A stretch of 64,000 nt of DNA, from contig OY969700.1 in assembly GCA_963702035.1 (NCBI GenBank), forward strand, positions 496,001 to 560,000, read 5' to 3'. Numbering within the stretch: position 1 is the first letter of the stretch; each line of letters opens with the position of its first letter. This stretch comes from VRUE01 sp963702035 (GTDB lineage Bacteria > Actinomycetota > Thermoleophilia > Solirubrobacterales > 70-9). The notes under the pieces are model-generated. The model saw only the letters and a program-made list of their open reading frames with translations. It made no database searches and was not told the origin of the DNA. Positions 45,998 through 54,432 of the stretch are shown here, one piece after another. A program made the position numbers and the translations under genes.

Positions 45998-46720
45998 TCA
46001 GCCCCCAGCTGAGGAGCGGCCGGTTCGCGGTCGCAGCTCCTCGCCGTTGCCGCTCGCGCCCTCGCCGCCATCGAGCTCGGCGAGGCGCTGCTCGAGCTTG
46101 GAAATCCGCTCCGAGAGCATCTTGATCGCCTCGGCTATCGGGTCGGGCAGGTGGATCCAGTCGGCGTCCGGGCCCTCGGGCCTCCGCCCTTCCACCTTGA
46201 CGAGGTGACCGGGGTTGCCGACGACGGTGGAGGCGGGCGGCACGTCCTCGACGACGACCGTGTTGGCGCCGATCTTGGCGCCGTCGCCGACGGCGATCGG
46301 TCCGAGCAGCTTGGCTCCCGAGCCGACGGTGACGTTGTCGCCCAGTGTCGGGTGCCGCTTGCCGGGCTGGAAGCCGGTGCCGCCGAGCGTCACCCCCTGG
46401 TACAGGGTCACCCGCCGGCCGACTTCGGCGGTCTCGCCGATCACGACGCCGGAGCCATGGTCGATGAAGAGCTCGGGCCCGATCTTTGCCGCGGGGTGGA
46501 TCTCGACCCCGGTGATGGCGCGGGCCACATAGGCGATCGCGCCGGGCACCACGGGCACGCCGGCCTCGCGCAACGCGTGGGCGAGGCGGTGGGCGAGCAG
46601 CGCCTGCACGCCGGCCCAGCCGATCAGGATCTCGAAGGACGAGACTCCCTGCGCGGCGGGGTCGCGGTCCCGCGCGGCGGCGACATCGGCTCGAATCTCG
46701 GCTAGCACTCGCTTGATCAC
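45998..46720 (-). CDS. cysE: Serine O-acetyltransferase
   Basis: 240 residues: N-terminal helices (MIKRVLAEIRADVAAARDRD), a left-handed beta-helix of hexapeptides (IDHGSGVVIGETAEVGRRV, YQGVTLGGTGFQPGKRHPT with the catalytic His/Asp pair), and an unusual C-terminal coiled coil (IAEAIKMLSERISKLEQRL). The GTG overlaps the cysK stop as GTGA; the two make cysteine from serine. Confidence 0.94.
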   Translation of the reverse strand: MIKRVLAEIRADVAAARDRDPAAQGVSSFEILIGWAGVQALLAHRLAHALREAGVPVVPGAIAYVARAITGVEIHPAAKIGPELFIDHGSGVVIGETAEVGRRVTLYQGVTLGGTGFQPGKRHPTLGDNVTVGSGAKLLGPIAVGDGAKIGANTVVVEDVPPASTVVGNPGHLVKVEGRRPEGPDADWIHLPDPIAEAIKMLSERISKLEQRLAELDGGEGASGNGEELRPRTGRSSAGG

Positions 46721-47640
46721 GGTGCGAAGAAGGGTAGGGACATGTAGCGCTCGCCCGAATCGCAGACCACGGTAACCACGCGCTTCCCCTCCATCTCCGG
46801 CCGCGCGGCCACCTCCAGCGCCGCCTTGATGTTCGCCCCGGCGGAGATGCCGGCCAGCACGCCCTCCCGCTTCGCGGCTACCCGGGCGGTCTCCAGCGCG
46901 TCCTCGTCGCTGACGCCGATCGTCTCGTCGATCACCGAGCGGTCGAGCACCTCCGGGACGAAGCCCGCGCCGATCCCCTGGATCTTGTGCGGGCCGGGCG
47001 CGCCACCGGAGAGAACAGGTGAGGTCGCGGGCTCAACCGCGACGATCAGCGCCTCCGGCTTACGCTCGCGCAGCATGCCGCCCACACCGGTGATCGTCCC
47101 CCCCGTGCCGACGCCGGCGACAAAGGCCCCGACATCCCCGTCCGTGTCGCGCCAGATCTCCTCGGCGGTGGTACGTCGATGCACCTCGGGATTCGCCGGG
47201 TTGGAAAACTGCTGCGGCATGAAGCCCTTGCGCTGCTCGCGGATCGCTTCGGCCAGCTCGACCGCCTCGGTCATGCCGCCGAGCGAGGGCGTCTCCCGAA
47301 CCTCGGCCCCGTAAGCACGCAGCAGCTTCGCCCGCTCGCGGCTCATCCCCTCGGGCAGGGTCAGGATCAGCTCATAGCCCCGCGCCGCGCAGACCATCGC
47401 CAGCGCGATCCCGGTGTTGCCGCTGGTCGGCTCGACGATCACCGATTTGCCCCGCTCGATCGACCCCGCCTCCTCGGCCGCGTCGAGCATCGCCACCCCG
47501 ATCCGGTCCTTGACGGACCCGCCGGGATTGAAGTACTCCAGCTTCGCGCAAACCTCCCCGGGCAACCCCTCGCTGAGCCGCCGCAACGACACCAGCGGCG
47601 TCTCCCCCACGACGGCCGAAGCCTCAGCCCCGATCCTCAC
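46717..47640 (-). CDS. cysK: Cysteine synthase A (O-acetylserine sulfhydrylase)
   Basis: 307-residue PLP enzyme: Lys in EYFNPGGSVKDRIGVAMLD, PTSGNTGIALAMVCAARGY, GTGGTITGVGGML and CDSGERYMSLPFF at the C-terminus. GTG start with AAGGAG 7 nt before it. Coupled to cysE. Confidence 0.95.
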   Translation of the reverse strand: MRIGAEASAVVGETPLVSLRRLSEGLPGEVCAKLEYFNPGGSVKDRIGVAMLDAAEEAGSIERGKSVIVEPTSGNTGIALAMVCAARGYELILTLPEGMSRERAKLLRAYGAEVRETPSLGGMTEAVELAEAIREQRKGFMPQQFSNPANPEVHRRTTAEEIWRDTDGDVGAFVAGVGTGGTITGVGGMLRERKPEALIVAVEPATSPVLSGGAPGPHKIQGIGAGFVPEVLDRSVIDETIGVSDEDALETARVAAKREGVLAGISAGANIKAALEVAARPEMEGKRVVTVVCDSGERYMSLPFFAP

Positions 47641-47726
47641 TTCGATGCTCCTTGCGCGCTCATGGACGCGACCCTATAGCCCATGACGAGCTATGAAACC
47701 TGCTTGTTGAACTTAGAGTTCCGGCG

Positions 47727-48635
47727 ATGACTCGATCCGAGGCCCTGCCTTCATCTGGAGCGCTGGAGGAAGTCCGGCGGCTGACGGGCCCGTCAGCCGT
47801 GGTCCTGGGTGCCGCGCGCCTCGAAGGCGGCCAGCATGCGAACACCTGGCGAGTCGATACCGAGAATCCCCCGACCAGCGTTGTCGTCCGCCAGTTTCCG
47901 GTGGGCGACCCCGCACCCTTGCGTGAGCAGCGTGTATTGCGCGCCCTCGACGGACTCGGCGGCATGGCCCCGGTGCTGCTCGGCGGCGACCTGAACCGCC
48001 GATGGTCGAAGTACCCGACTTCTTTGATCAGCTGGCTTGACGGTCAGCCGGACATCACTCCGACCGACCCCAGGGGGTGGGCGCGCCAGCAAGGTCGCGC
48101 GCTCGCTGCGTTGCACACGGTGCCGACCGAGCGGCTGGCGGAGTTGCCGAGCGTGTTCGACCGCAGCGGAGGCTCTCGGGAGATATTGGCTGGTCCGCTG
48201 GCGGCGGAAGTCCGTTCTCGCTGGCCACAGGTTGTCAGGTCGCCGGAGGTGCTCACCCACTGCGATTACTGGTCGGGCAACGTCGTCTGGCGGGACGGAA
48301 GGCTCACGGGCATCGTCGACTGGTCGGACGGGTCACGCGGTCCACCTGGCTTCGACTTGGGCTGGTGCCGACTCGATCTCGTCCTCCTCTTCGACGAGCA
48401 AATTGCCGACGACTTTCTTGCGGCCTACGAAGCAGCGACCGGCCAGGCAGTCGGCGAGATGCGCCTTTGGGACACCTGGGCCGTCGCTCGGTCCGATCAC
48501 GCGGTTGGGTCCTGGGCCCCGAACTACCTGCCGCTGGGCCGCGCCGACCTCGACGAAGACGAGCTTCGGCGACGCCATGCGCAATGGACGGCACACCTAG
48601 CACGCGTCCAGAATGCCCCCTCATGCCCCTGCTAA
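47727..48635 (+). CDS. Aminoglycoside-phosphotransferase-family kinase
   Basis: 302 residues of the APH/choline-kinase fold: LEGGQHANTWRVD nucleotide loop, catalytic LTHCDYWSGNVVWRDGR, metal motif GIVDWSDGSRGPPGFDLGW. The substrate is not predictable; many relatives are not resistance enzymes. TAGAGT (47714-47719) ends 7 nt before the ATG. First gene of the accessory stretch, convergent with the PIN gene. Confidence 0.75.
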   Translation: MTRSEALPSSGALEEVRRLTGPSAVVLGAARLEGGQHANTWRVDTENPPTSVVVRQFPVGDPAPLREQRVLRALDGLGGMAPVLLGGDLNRRWSKYPTSLISWLDGQPDITPTDPRGWARQQGRALAALHTVPTERLAELPSVFDRSGGSREILAGPLAAEVRSRWPQVVRSPEVLTHCDYWSGNVVWRDGRLTGIVDWSDGSRGPPGFDLGWCRLDLVLLFDEQIADDFLAAYEAATGQAVGEMRLWDTWAVARSDHAVGSWAPNYLPLGRADLDEDELRRRHAQWTAHLARVQNAPSCPC

Positions 48636-48654
48636 GCCTTGGAAGGCGTCGCCG

Positions 48655-49413
48655 CTAGAGACGCTCGTACTTCAAATCTAGAGCCGGACAAAGCAACTCG
48701 AAGCTTGCATCAGTCGTTAGAAGCGTCTCGTCCGCTGCGCACTCAAGCGCAATGCAGACATCCCCCCCAATGCCTCCGCCGCCGTGACACGCCTTGCCTT
48801 TCGTTGCTCGAGCATCCGAGTCCTCCAAGGCTTTCTTCGCCTTTTCTCCCATCACGCGATCAGCAGAACGATCCGACTTTTCGAGAGCTGCCGCTGCCGC
48901 GAGGACGCGGTCGCGCTGCTCTTGGAGAAAGCTTGGCTGGGCGCAGATGTCTTCCGACTTTTTGCACATCTCGTCGTAGCGCCAAGAACCGTTATGCAGA
49001 TACGGCTCGCGTCTAGCGACGCCACAGTCGGTCCCATCCCGCAGAGTCTTAAGACCGGCTTTGAACTGAGCGCGAGCGCGAATGCGCTGGTAGTGCGCGA
49101 CTCGCATCCGGACCGCTCTCAAGTCGCTGTCTCCGGCCATAACCCACTCGGTAACCTGCCAGCGCCGGACTCCATCGCGCCCGAACGCGCCCTCACGCAT
49201 ACGAGCCACGACATCAGTTCGGTCTTTGGCTACCGGTAGGACGCTTCGAAGTCGGACAAGGGCAGCCAAGACGATGCGATTCCACTCTCGCAAGACCTGA
49301 GTGGAGGTTGAATGCCCACCATCAGCGAGCAACTGCTCTAAGCGGGCTCGGGTCGCTGAACGCCCACCGATACGTTCCATCTGGGCCGACGTATCGAGGT
49401 AGAGCGTCGAGAT
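48655..49413 (-). CDS. PIN-domain-like protein, third gene of a cassette; no canonical start
   Basis: The C-terminus GDVCIALECAADETLLTTDASFELL has the two late PIN aspartates, and STSTQVLREWNRIV carries the middle acidic residue. The first Asp (ISTLYLDTSAQ) lies upstream of the first ATG (49380), in a frame open to 49437 without ATG, GTG or TTG. I therefore place the end at the ATC of 49411-49413, right after the stop of the preceding gene. A frameshift joining the two proteins, or a non-AUG restart, are alternatives. A long insert between the acidic residues is unusual for PIN toxins. Base composition is less GC-rich than the neighbours. Confidence 0.55.
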   Translation of the reverse strand: MSTLYLDTSAQMERIGGRSATRARLEQLLADGGHSTSTQVLREWNRIVLAALVRLRSVLPVAKDRTDVVARMREGAFGRDGVRRWQVTEWVMAGDSDLRAVRMRVAHYQRIRARAQFKAGLKTLRDGTDCGVARREPYLHNGSWRYDEMCKKSEDICAQPSFLQEQRDRVLAAAAALEKSDRSADRVMGEKAKKALEDSDARATKGKACHGGGGIGGDVCIALECAADETLLTTDASFELLCPALDLKYERL

Positions 49414-49415
49414 GA

Positions 49416-49994
49416 CTATGCCGGATAGTCGGCTGGATCAACGGCAGGAGCCAGGTGCCAACCCTGGGCCATTAGATCAACGAGAAACGCCTCCTCTGCT
49501 GGTTCGCCGATGAACGGCTCACTTAGCACCGAAAGACTACGCTCAAGAACAGCCATCGACTGGTCACTTGCGTTTGCAGGGTCAGTGAAGGTCAACGCGT
49601 CCGCCAGGACAAGCAAAACATCGGCATGGCGCGAAAAGGGGCTGCTTCGAAGCTTGACTGCATCTCGCTTCAGGATTGCCGCAGCCTCGATCCACGCACT
49701 AGCAGCGCGACTTCCTCTCAGCTTTGCAAGCGCTGCAAAGGAGGCGCTGAGACGGCCCGCTTTGCTTTTATCAGAGAACGGCGAGAGCGTCAGACGGAGC
49801 GGTCCTTCGGAGTCAGTATCGGACTTTTCTTCGTCCGCTGTTTCAGGGGGCTGAACTCGAATATCAATGGTCGACTTGGACATCAAGTCGACCGAGACGG
49901 TTCCGTCCCGATCAGGCCAGTCTTCTGCAATCCGAGCAGGCTCACGGACCTTTTCGACTGGCTCAGGGGGTTTTTCCATCACAAAGGGAGTCAC
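49416..49994 (-). CDS. Unknown protein, middle gene of the PIN cassette
   Basis: 192 residues, no family recognised. The first 45 residues are Pro/Glu-rich (FVMEKPPEPVEKVREPARIA), then TVSVDLMSKSTIDIRVQPPE, and a helical half (LSASFAALAKLRGSRAASAW, RHADVLLVLADALTFTDPAN) with a short C-terminus. GTG 49994 overlaps the stop of the upstream gene as GTGA. It could be an inhibitor or adaptor of the PIN protein; that is inference. Confidence 0.6.
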   Translation of the reverse strand: MTPFVMEKPPEPVEKVREPARIAEDWPDRDGTVSVDLMSKSTIDIRVQPPETADEEKSDTDSEGPLRLTLSPFSDKSKAGRLSASFAALAKLRGSRAASAWIEAAAILKRDAVKLRSSPFSRHADVLLVLADALTFTDPANASDQSMAVLERSLSVLSEPFIGEPAEEAFLVDLMAQGWHLAPAVDPADYPA

Positions 49995-50686
49995 GCGACC
50001 ATCTCCGTCAGCCAAGCACCAGTCCGCTCGGCCATTCCTCGCTGTTTGGCAACGGCCCTCCGCCAACGCTCAACGGCGTCTTCATGCTCGTTGCCTTGAA
50101 ATTTCGAATCGACAAGTAGAAAAAGCATATTGGGGGGAACCTCGATGCCTTCTTTGACTTGGAGGACCTCTTCCAGCTGCTCACTTTGCATCGGACCAAA
50201 CTGTATCCGCCCCGATACGTTGGCGTCCTCGAATTCGAAGACCCAGGCAGAGTCGCTTAGAGGCACTCCGATTGCATTCCTAACTCCGCCTATTCCCGAG
50301 ACCAGTGCCTCATTAAGTCGATCTCTTAAATCCTCGAACGACTCAACAGGCGCGATGTCGCAGGTTCGCACGTTGATTGCCTCGACCTTTGGGGGATCCA
50401 AATGCTCAACCGCCATCTGCAAGAACTCGCCGACCTTTCCCGACGCTTCCTCGAAATCATCGAATCCAGTCAGCAGCGCATATATCTGAACTAGCCCGAT
50501 CCGATACTGCTCTCTGTTTTCCTCGCTGGCTACTTCCACCGCCGTTGGATGAAGAGAGAGACTAGGGAGCTTCAAGAAGTCCAGCATGGCGTCGGCGGTC
50601 TCACCCCGGCGATCGACAATCGAAGCCGCTGGACTAAAAGCGAGCCGCGAGTAGAACTGCTGCGGAGCAAAATCCTGAAGTTCCAC
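49991..50686 (-). CDS. TIGR04255-like protein, first gene of the PIN cassette
   Basis: 231 residues resembling the TIGR04255 family of sporadically distributed proteins (tentative). YSRLAFSPAASIVDRRGETA near the N-terminus, then VRTCDIAPVESFEDLRDRLN and GRIQFGPMQSEQLEEVLQVK. No enzyme motif. GTG start with TAGAAT 8 nt upstream. It heads an operon of three overlapping genes whose lower GC suggests transfer. Confidence 0.55.
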   Translation of the reverse strand: MELQDFAPQQFYSRLAFSPAASIVDRRGETADAMLDFLKLPSLSLHPTAVEVASEENREQYRIGLVQIYALLTGFDDFEEASGKVGEFLQMAVEHLDPPKVEAINVRTCDIAPVESFEDLRDRLNEALVSGIGGVRNAIGVPLSDSAWVFEFEDANVSGRIQFGPMQSEQLEEVLQVKEGIEVPPNMLFLLVDSKFQGNEHEDAVERWRRAVAKQRGMAERTGAWLTEMVA

Positions 50687-50777
50687 CGGCCGAGATTCTA
50701 GGCAGACAACGCGGCAGATGACTTGAACGCGCCATCTGTGCGCCAGTCAGACCGGAAGCAACCGGATTCAGCCGGAC

Positions 50778-50799
50778 TGAAAACCGCTTGAACAAGCGG
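50778..50799 (-). terminator. Terminator after the Rrf2 gene
   Basis: On minus: CCGCTTG-TT-CAAGCGG followed by TTTTCA. It lies 25 bp after the stop of the Rrf2-family gene. Confidence 0.65.
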
Positions 50800-50824
50800 A
50801 ATGCCAGCAGCGGTGCGGCCCGAT

Positions 50825-51223
50825 CTAGATGAAGTACATCCCGGAACCCGCCTCCTCGGCCTCGCGGCGGGCGACTTCGGCGATCGTCGTCTGGCCGAAG
50901 ACCTTGCGCAGGGCGCCGACGCCCTCGGCCCAGATCCCTCCCGCCTCGTCGGCCTCCTGGCCGACCTTGCCGTCGAGGGTCTGGACCACCTCGAGCACGG
51001 TGATCTCGTCGGCGGCGCGGGCGAGCGTGTAGCCGCCTTTCATGCCGCGGTGGCTGGTCAGCAGGCCGGCGCGGCGAAGGGTCGAGAAGAGCTGCTCGAG
51101 GAACTGGTCGGGAATGCCCCGCCGCTCGGCCAACTCCTTGATCGGCACCGGTCGCTCTCCCGAGCGAGCCAGCTCTGCCATCGCGACGACGGCGTAGCGT
51201 GACTTGGAGGTGATGGAAATCAC
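50825..51223 (-). CDS. Rrf2-family transcriptional regulator without cluster cysteines
   Basis: 132 residues: SRYAVVAMAELARSG, PIKELAERRGIPDQFLEQLF winged helix, LRRAGLLTSHRGMKGGYTLA. Fe-S type members (IscR, NsrR) have three cysteines in the loop; none exist here, so it is CymR-like or senses something else. GTG start. Divergent from the LuxR gene, with an ACCGC/GCGGA-like inverted repeat between. Confidence 0.8.
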   Translation of the reverse strand: MISITSKSRYAVVAMAELARSGERPVPIKELAERRGIPDQFLEQLFSTLRRAGLLTSHRGMKGGYTLARAADEITVLEVVQTLDGKVGQEADEAGGIWAEGVGALRKVFGQTTIAEVARREAEEAGSGMYFI

Positions 51224-51270
51224 AAGCCCTTTCTACCGCACAAAGCGGATTTTGCTGGGTATAGGATCGA

Positions 51271-51897
51271 GTGGTTCCGAGCGAGCGCCCACATTGCCTT
51301 GTGATCGACGCCCAGCCGCTGGTTCGGTTGGGCATGCGCCAAGCCCTGACGGGCGATTTCGAGATCCACGAGAGCGAGACGCGCGGCGAGGCGATCGAGC
51401 TGATCCGCGACATCGGCAGCGTCAACGTCGCGGTCGTCGCACTGCGGCGCGAGCCGGCCGACGACGAGGAGCCGCTCTATGGCAATGAGGCAATCCGGGC
51501 CCTGCGCAAAACAGCCCCGGGAATGGGAATCGTCGCCCACGGCGAGCGTCCCGAGCGCCACCTCGCCTCGGCCGCCCTGCAGGCCGGCGCCAGCGCCTAC
51601 GTCGCTCGCACCGCCGGCGCCGAGGAGATGGCCCGGGCAGTGTGGGCGGCCCTCGACCAAAGGCGATTCGTCGACCCCGCGGTACCGCCTAGCGGCAGTC
51701 GCGGCAAGCTGACCCGGCGCCAACGCGAGATCCTGCAGCTGCTGGCCGATGGCGGCTCAACCGTCGTCGCCGCGCGCGAGCTCGGCCTCAGCGAAGAAAC
51801 GGTGAAGACGCACACCAAGAACGTCCTCGCCCGCCTCGGGGCGAGAAACAGAACCCACGCGGTCGCGATCGCGCTGCGCGAATGCCTGATCGATTAG
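51271..51897 (+). CDS. NarL/LuxR-type regulator with degenerate receiver
   Basis: 208 residues. Receiver-like N-terminus (HCLVIDAQPLVRLGMRQAL) in which the acidic pair is IDA, the phosphoacceptor position is Ala (VAVVALRRE) and the conserved Lys is Arg (YVARTAG). The LuxR HTH follows (LTRRQREILQLLADGGSTVV, ELGLSEETVKTHTKNVLARL). It probably does not use Asp phosphorylation. GTG 51271, five nt after TATAGG. Confidence 0.8.
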   Translation: MVPSERPHCLVIDAQPLVRLGMRQALTGDFEIHESETRGEAIELIRDIGSVNVAVVALRREPADDEEPLYGNEAIRALRKTAPGMGIVAHGERPERHLASAALQAGASAYVARTAGAEEMARAVWAALDQRRFVDPAVPPSGSRGKLTRRQREILQLLADGGSTVVAARELGLSEETVKTHTKNVLARLGARNRTHAVAIALRECLID

Positions 51898-51911
51898 GCG
51901 GCGCCTGTTCC

Positions 51912-52988
51912 TTAGATCCAGCCGCAGTCGCGCGCGGTGAGGACCGCCTGCGCCCGGTCGACGGCGCCGATCTTGCCGTAGACGTTGTGCAGGTGGGTGC
52001 GGATGGTCGAGACCGAGAGCTGCATCTCGCCGGCGATCTGCTTGTAGACCATGCCCTCCGAGAGATGGCGGAGGACGTCGAGCTCGCGGCCGGAGAGCGG
52101 GCACGGCTCGCTCACGCGGGACTCACGCTCACGCGGGTAGGGAAGCGCGTAGAGCAGCTCGCGCAGGCCGTCGGCGCCGAGGCCGCAGCGCTTCGCCGTC
52201 TCGCGCAGGCGCTCCGGAGTCACCGCCTCGCCCTGGGAGTAGTGGGCGACCATGTCGGCCGTCGCGACCACCGCGGCCAGGCCTTCGGCGTCCTCGGCGT
52301 GGTGGCGCTCGATCGCGACGGCGATCCGCTGCGGCACGTTCCAGCGCCGCGCCAGCACGCCGCCGACCAGCGCGTGGTCGATTCCGAGCTGGTCGCGTTC
52401 TTCGCGGATCCGCTGCTCGGGCGTGCGCGAGGTCGCGTCGAAGTAGGTCTTGCGTCCCGGGTGGAGCTTGGAGATGACCAGCCCCCCGATGTCATGGAGA
52501 AGCGCCGCAACCACCAGCTCGTCGCGGTCCTCCCAGCCGATCTCGCGCCCGATCCGGGCAGCAGCCTGCTGGGTTGCGAGGGCGTGGACGCGGAACTGCT
52601 CAGGGCGCAGCTCCCAGCCCCCGTTGGGCTCGAAGAAGTCGAAGACGGGCGCCGTGCCGGCGATCGCCAGCACGCCGGAAGGCTTCAGAACGTCGATGGC
52701 AGCCGGTATCCCGCCGATGTTGCCGAGGCTGCTTGCCCGGTTGGCGAAGCGCAGAACGGCGATCGTCAGAGCGACATCGGCCTCGACGGCCTCAACCAGA
52801 TCGCCGACGCGGGCGGTCTCGGCCGTCGCCGCCTGCATGACGCGGGCGCGGGACTCGATCAGCGCGGGGAATTTCTCAACGGCCTCGAAAGCCGCCGCCA
52901 AGCGCGCGCCCGGCGCAGGCGCGGTGGCGCCGCGCGGCGCATCGGCCGAGGACACCTTTCCATTGCTTTGAGTCTTGCTCGTTGCCAT
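51912..52988 (-). CDS. HDOD-domain protein with C-terminal LuxR HTH
   Basis: 358 residues. HDOD region: SLGNIGGIPAAIDVLKPSGV, LVVAALLHDIGGLVISKLHP (HD pair), GIDHALVGGVLARRWNVP. Residues about 290-358 are a LuxR HTH: CPLSGRELDVLRHLSEGMVY, MQLSVSTIRTHLHNVYGKIG. It therefore may link a signalling domain directly to DNA binding. ATG 52988; the TTG at 52994 is an alternative. A TAAAAT about 64 nt upstream suggests a real 5' leader. Confidence 0.82.
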   Translation of the reverse strand: MATSKTQSNGKVSSADAPRGATAPAPGARLAAAFEAVEKFPALIESRARVMQAATAETARVGDLVEAVEADVALTIAVLRFANRASSLGNIGGIPAAIDVLKPSGVLAIAGTAPVFDFFEPNGGWELRPEQFRVHALATQQAAARIGREIGWEDRDELVVAALLHDIGGLVISKLHPGRKTYFDATSRTPEQRIREERDQLGIDHALVGGVLARRWNVPQRIAVAIERHHAEDAEGLAAVVATADMVAHYSQGEAVTPERLRETAKRCGLGADGLRELLYALPYPRERESRVSEPCPLSGRELDVLRHLSEGMVYKQIAGEMQLSVSTIRTHLHNVYGKIGAVDRAQAVLTARDCGWI

Positions 52989-53067
52989 CGCCAAGTCGCT
53001 CTGCCCCCCTCATCGGCAGCAGAGGACGCACGGTTTAGCTTTGGCCTCCCGAATTTTAGGTGTTGCT

Positions 53068-54432
53068 TTATGCGCGAAGGCGTACCAGCGCCGCGTCGAT
53101 GCGCCGCAGCGATTCCTCGCGGCCCAGAACGGCCAGCGATTCGAAGATGCCGGGAGAGACGGTGCCGCCGCTGATCGCAACCCGAATCGGCTGGTAGACG
53201 CGTCCGGGTTTGAGCCCCAGTCGCTCCGGCAATGGCGACAGCGCCGCCTCGACCTCAGCCACGCCGAAGCCGTCCGTTGCGGCAAGTGCCTCGCGGGAGG
53301 CCTCCAGCGCCGCCGGAGCCTCCTCCTTCATCGTCTTCCGCCACGCCTTCTCGTCCTCGACCGGTGGCTCGAAGAGGAAGCGGATCAGCGGCCAGACCTC
53401 GGCCAGGGTCTGGGCTTTCTCCTGCACGATCTCGCAGGCCGCGCGCAGCCGCTCGTCCTCGGGGCGTCCCAGATGCGTCGCCACGACCCGCACGTACTCC
53501 TCCAGCGGCATCTCACGCATGTAGCGGCCGTTGACCCAGCGCAGCTTCTTCTCGTCGAAGATCGCCGCCGCCTTGCCGACGTCCGCGACCCGGAAGCGCT
53601 CGATCAGCTCCTCGGTAGGAATCAGCGTCGCATCGTCGTCAGCCCCCCAGCCGAGCAGCGCCAGATAATTGCGCACGGCCTCCGGCAGGTAACCCGCATC
53701 GCGCAGCTCCTGCACCGAGGCGGCGCCATGGCGCTTGGAGAGCTTACGGCCGTCGGGGCCATGCAAAAGCGGCAGGTGCGCGTAGCGCGGCGCCTCAAAG
53801 CCGAGCGCCTCGAGCACGAGCAGTTGCTTCGGCGTGTTGGAGAGATGATCGTCGCCGCGCACCACATCGGTGATGCCCATCTCCGCGTCGTCGACCGCGA
53901 CGGCGAAGTTGTAGAGGACCGAGCCGTCGCCACGAGCGATGACGAAATCGTCGTAGCTGCGATTGGGGAAGCTGACCGGCCCGCGGATCAGGTCCTCGAC
54001 CACGGTCTTGCCCTCGTCGGGGACCCGCAGCCGCACCGCCGCATCCGCCGCCTCGCTCGGCTCGCCCCGATAGCCACGACCGGAACCGTGCTCGGCCTTC
54101 CAGGCCTCGACGTCCTTCGCCGTGGCCTGATCGCGATAGGCGGCACCGCTCTCCAGCAGGCGCTCAAGCGCCACCTGGTGGCGATCCGAGCGCGAGGCCT
54201 GCGATATCGGTCCCTCGTCCCAGTCCAACTCCAGCCAGCGCAGCGCGTCGAGGATCTGCTCGACGTTCTCCTCGGTCGAGCGTTCGCGGTCGGTGTCCTC
54301 GATCCGCAGGACCAAGGAACCGCCATCGTGGCGCGCCGCAAGCCAGTTATAGAGTGCCGTCCTCGCCCCGCCGATGTGCAGCGCACCGGTCGGCGAGGGA
54401 GCAAATCTCAAACGGGGGTTATTGCTGGTCAT
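53068..54432 (-). CDS. gltX: Glutamyl-tRNA synthetase
   Basis: 454 residues, class I: RFAPSPTGALHIGGARTALY (HIGH), RIEDTDRERS, DGRKLSKRHGAASVQ (KMSKS-like), and the helical anticodon domain. Works with GatCAB in this genome. The ATG at 54430-54432 overlaps the ATG of nfo on the other strand (CATG). The longer upstream frame is antisense to nfo. Confidence 0.95.
   Translation of the reverse strand: MTSNNPRLRFAPSPTGALHIGGARTALYNWLAARHDGGSLVLRIEDTDRERSTEENVEQILDALRWLELDWDEGPISQASRSDRHQVALERLLESGAAYRDQATAKDVEAWKAEHGSGRGYRGEPSEAADAAVRLRVPDEGKTVVEDLIRGPVSFPNRSYDDFVIARGDGSVLYNFAVAVDDAEMGITDVVRGDDHLSNTPKQLLVLEALGFEAPRYAHLPLLHGPDGRKLSKRHGAASVQELRDAGYLPEAVRNYLALLGWGADDDATLIPTEELIERFRVADVGKAAAIFDEKKLRWVNGRYMREMPLEEYVRVVATHLGRPEDERLRAACEIVQEKAQTLAEVWPLIRFLFEPPVEDEKAWRKTMKEEAPAALEASREALAATDGFGVAEVEAALSPLPERLGLKPGRVYQPIRVAISGGTVSPGIFESLAVLGREESLRRIDAALVRLRA

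Noticed and set aside
47727..48635. Calling the phosphotransferase an antibiotic-resistance gene
   Set aside because: The fold is broad and no substrate-specific motif supports resistance.
48600..48660. Possible hairpin between the phosphotransferase and PIN genes
   Set aside because: Only short, imperfect pairing; no core or long arms.
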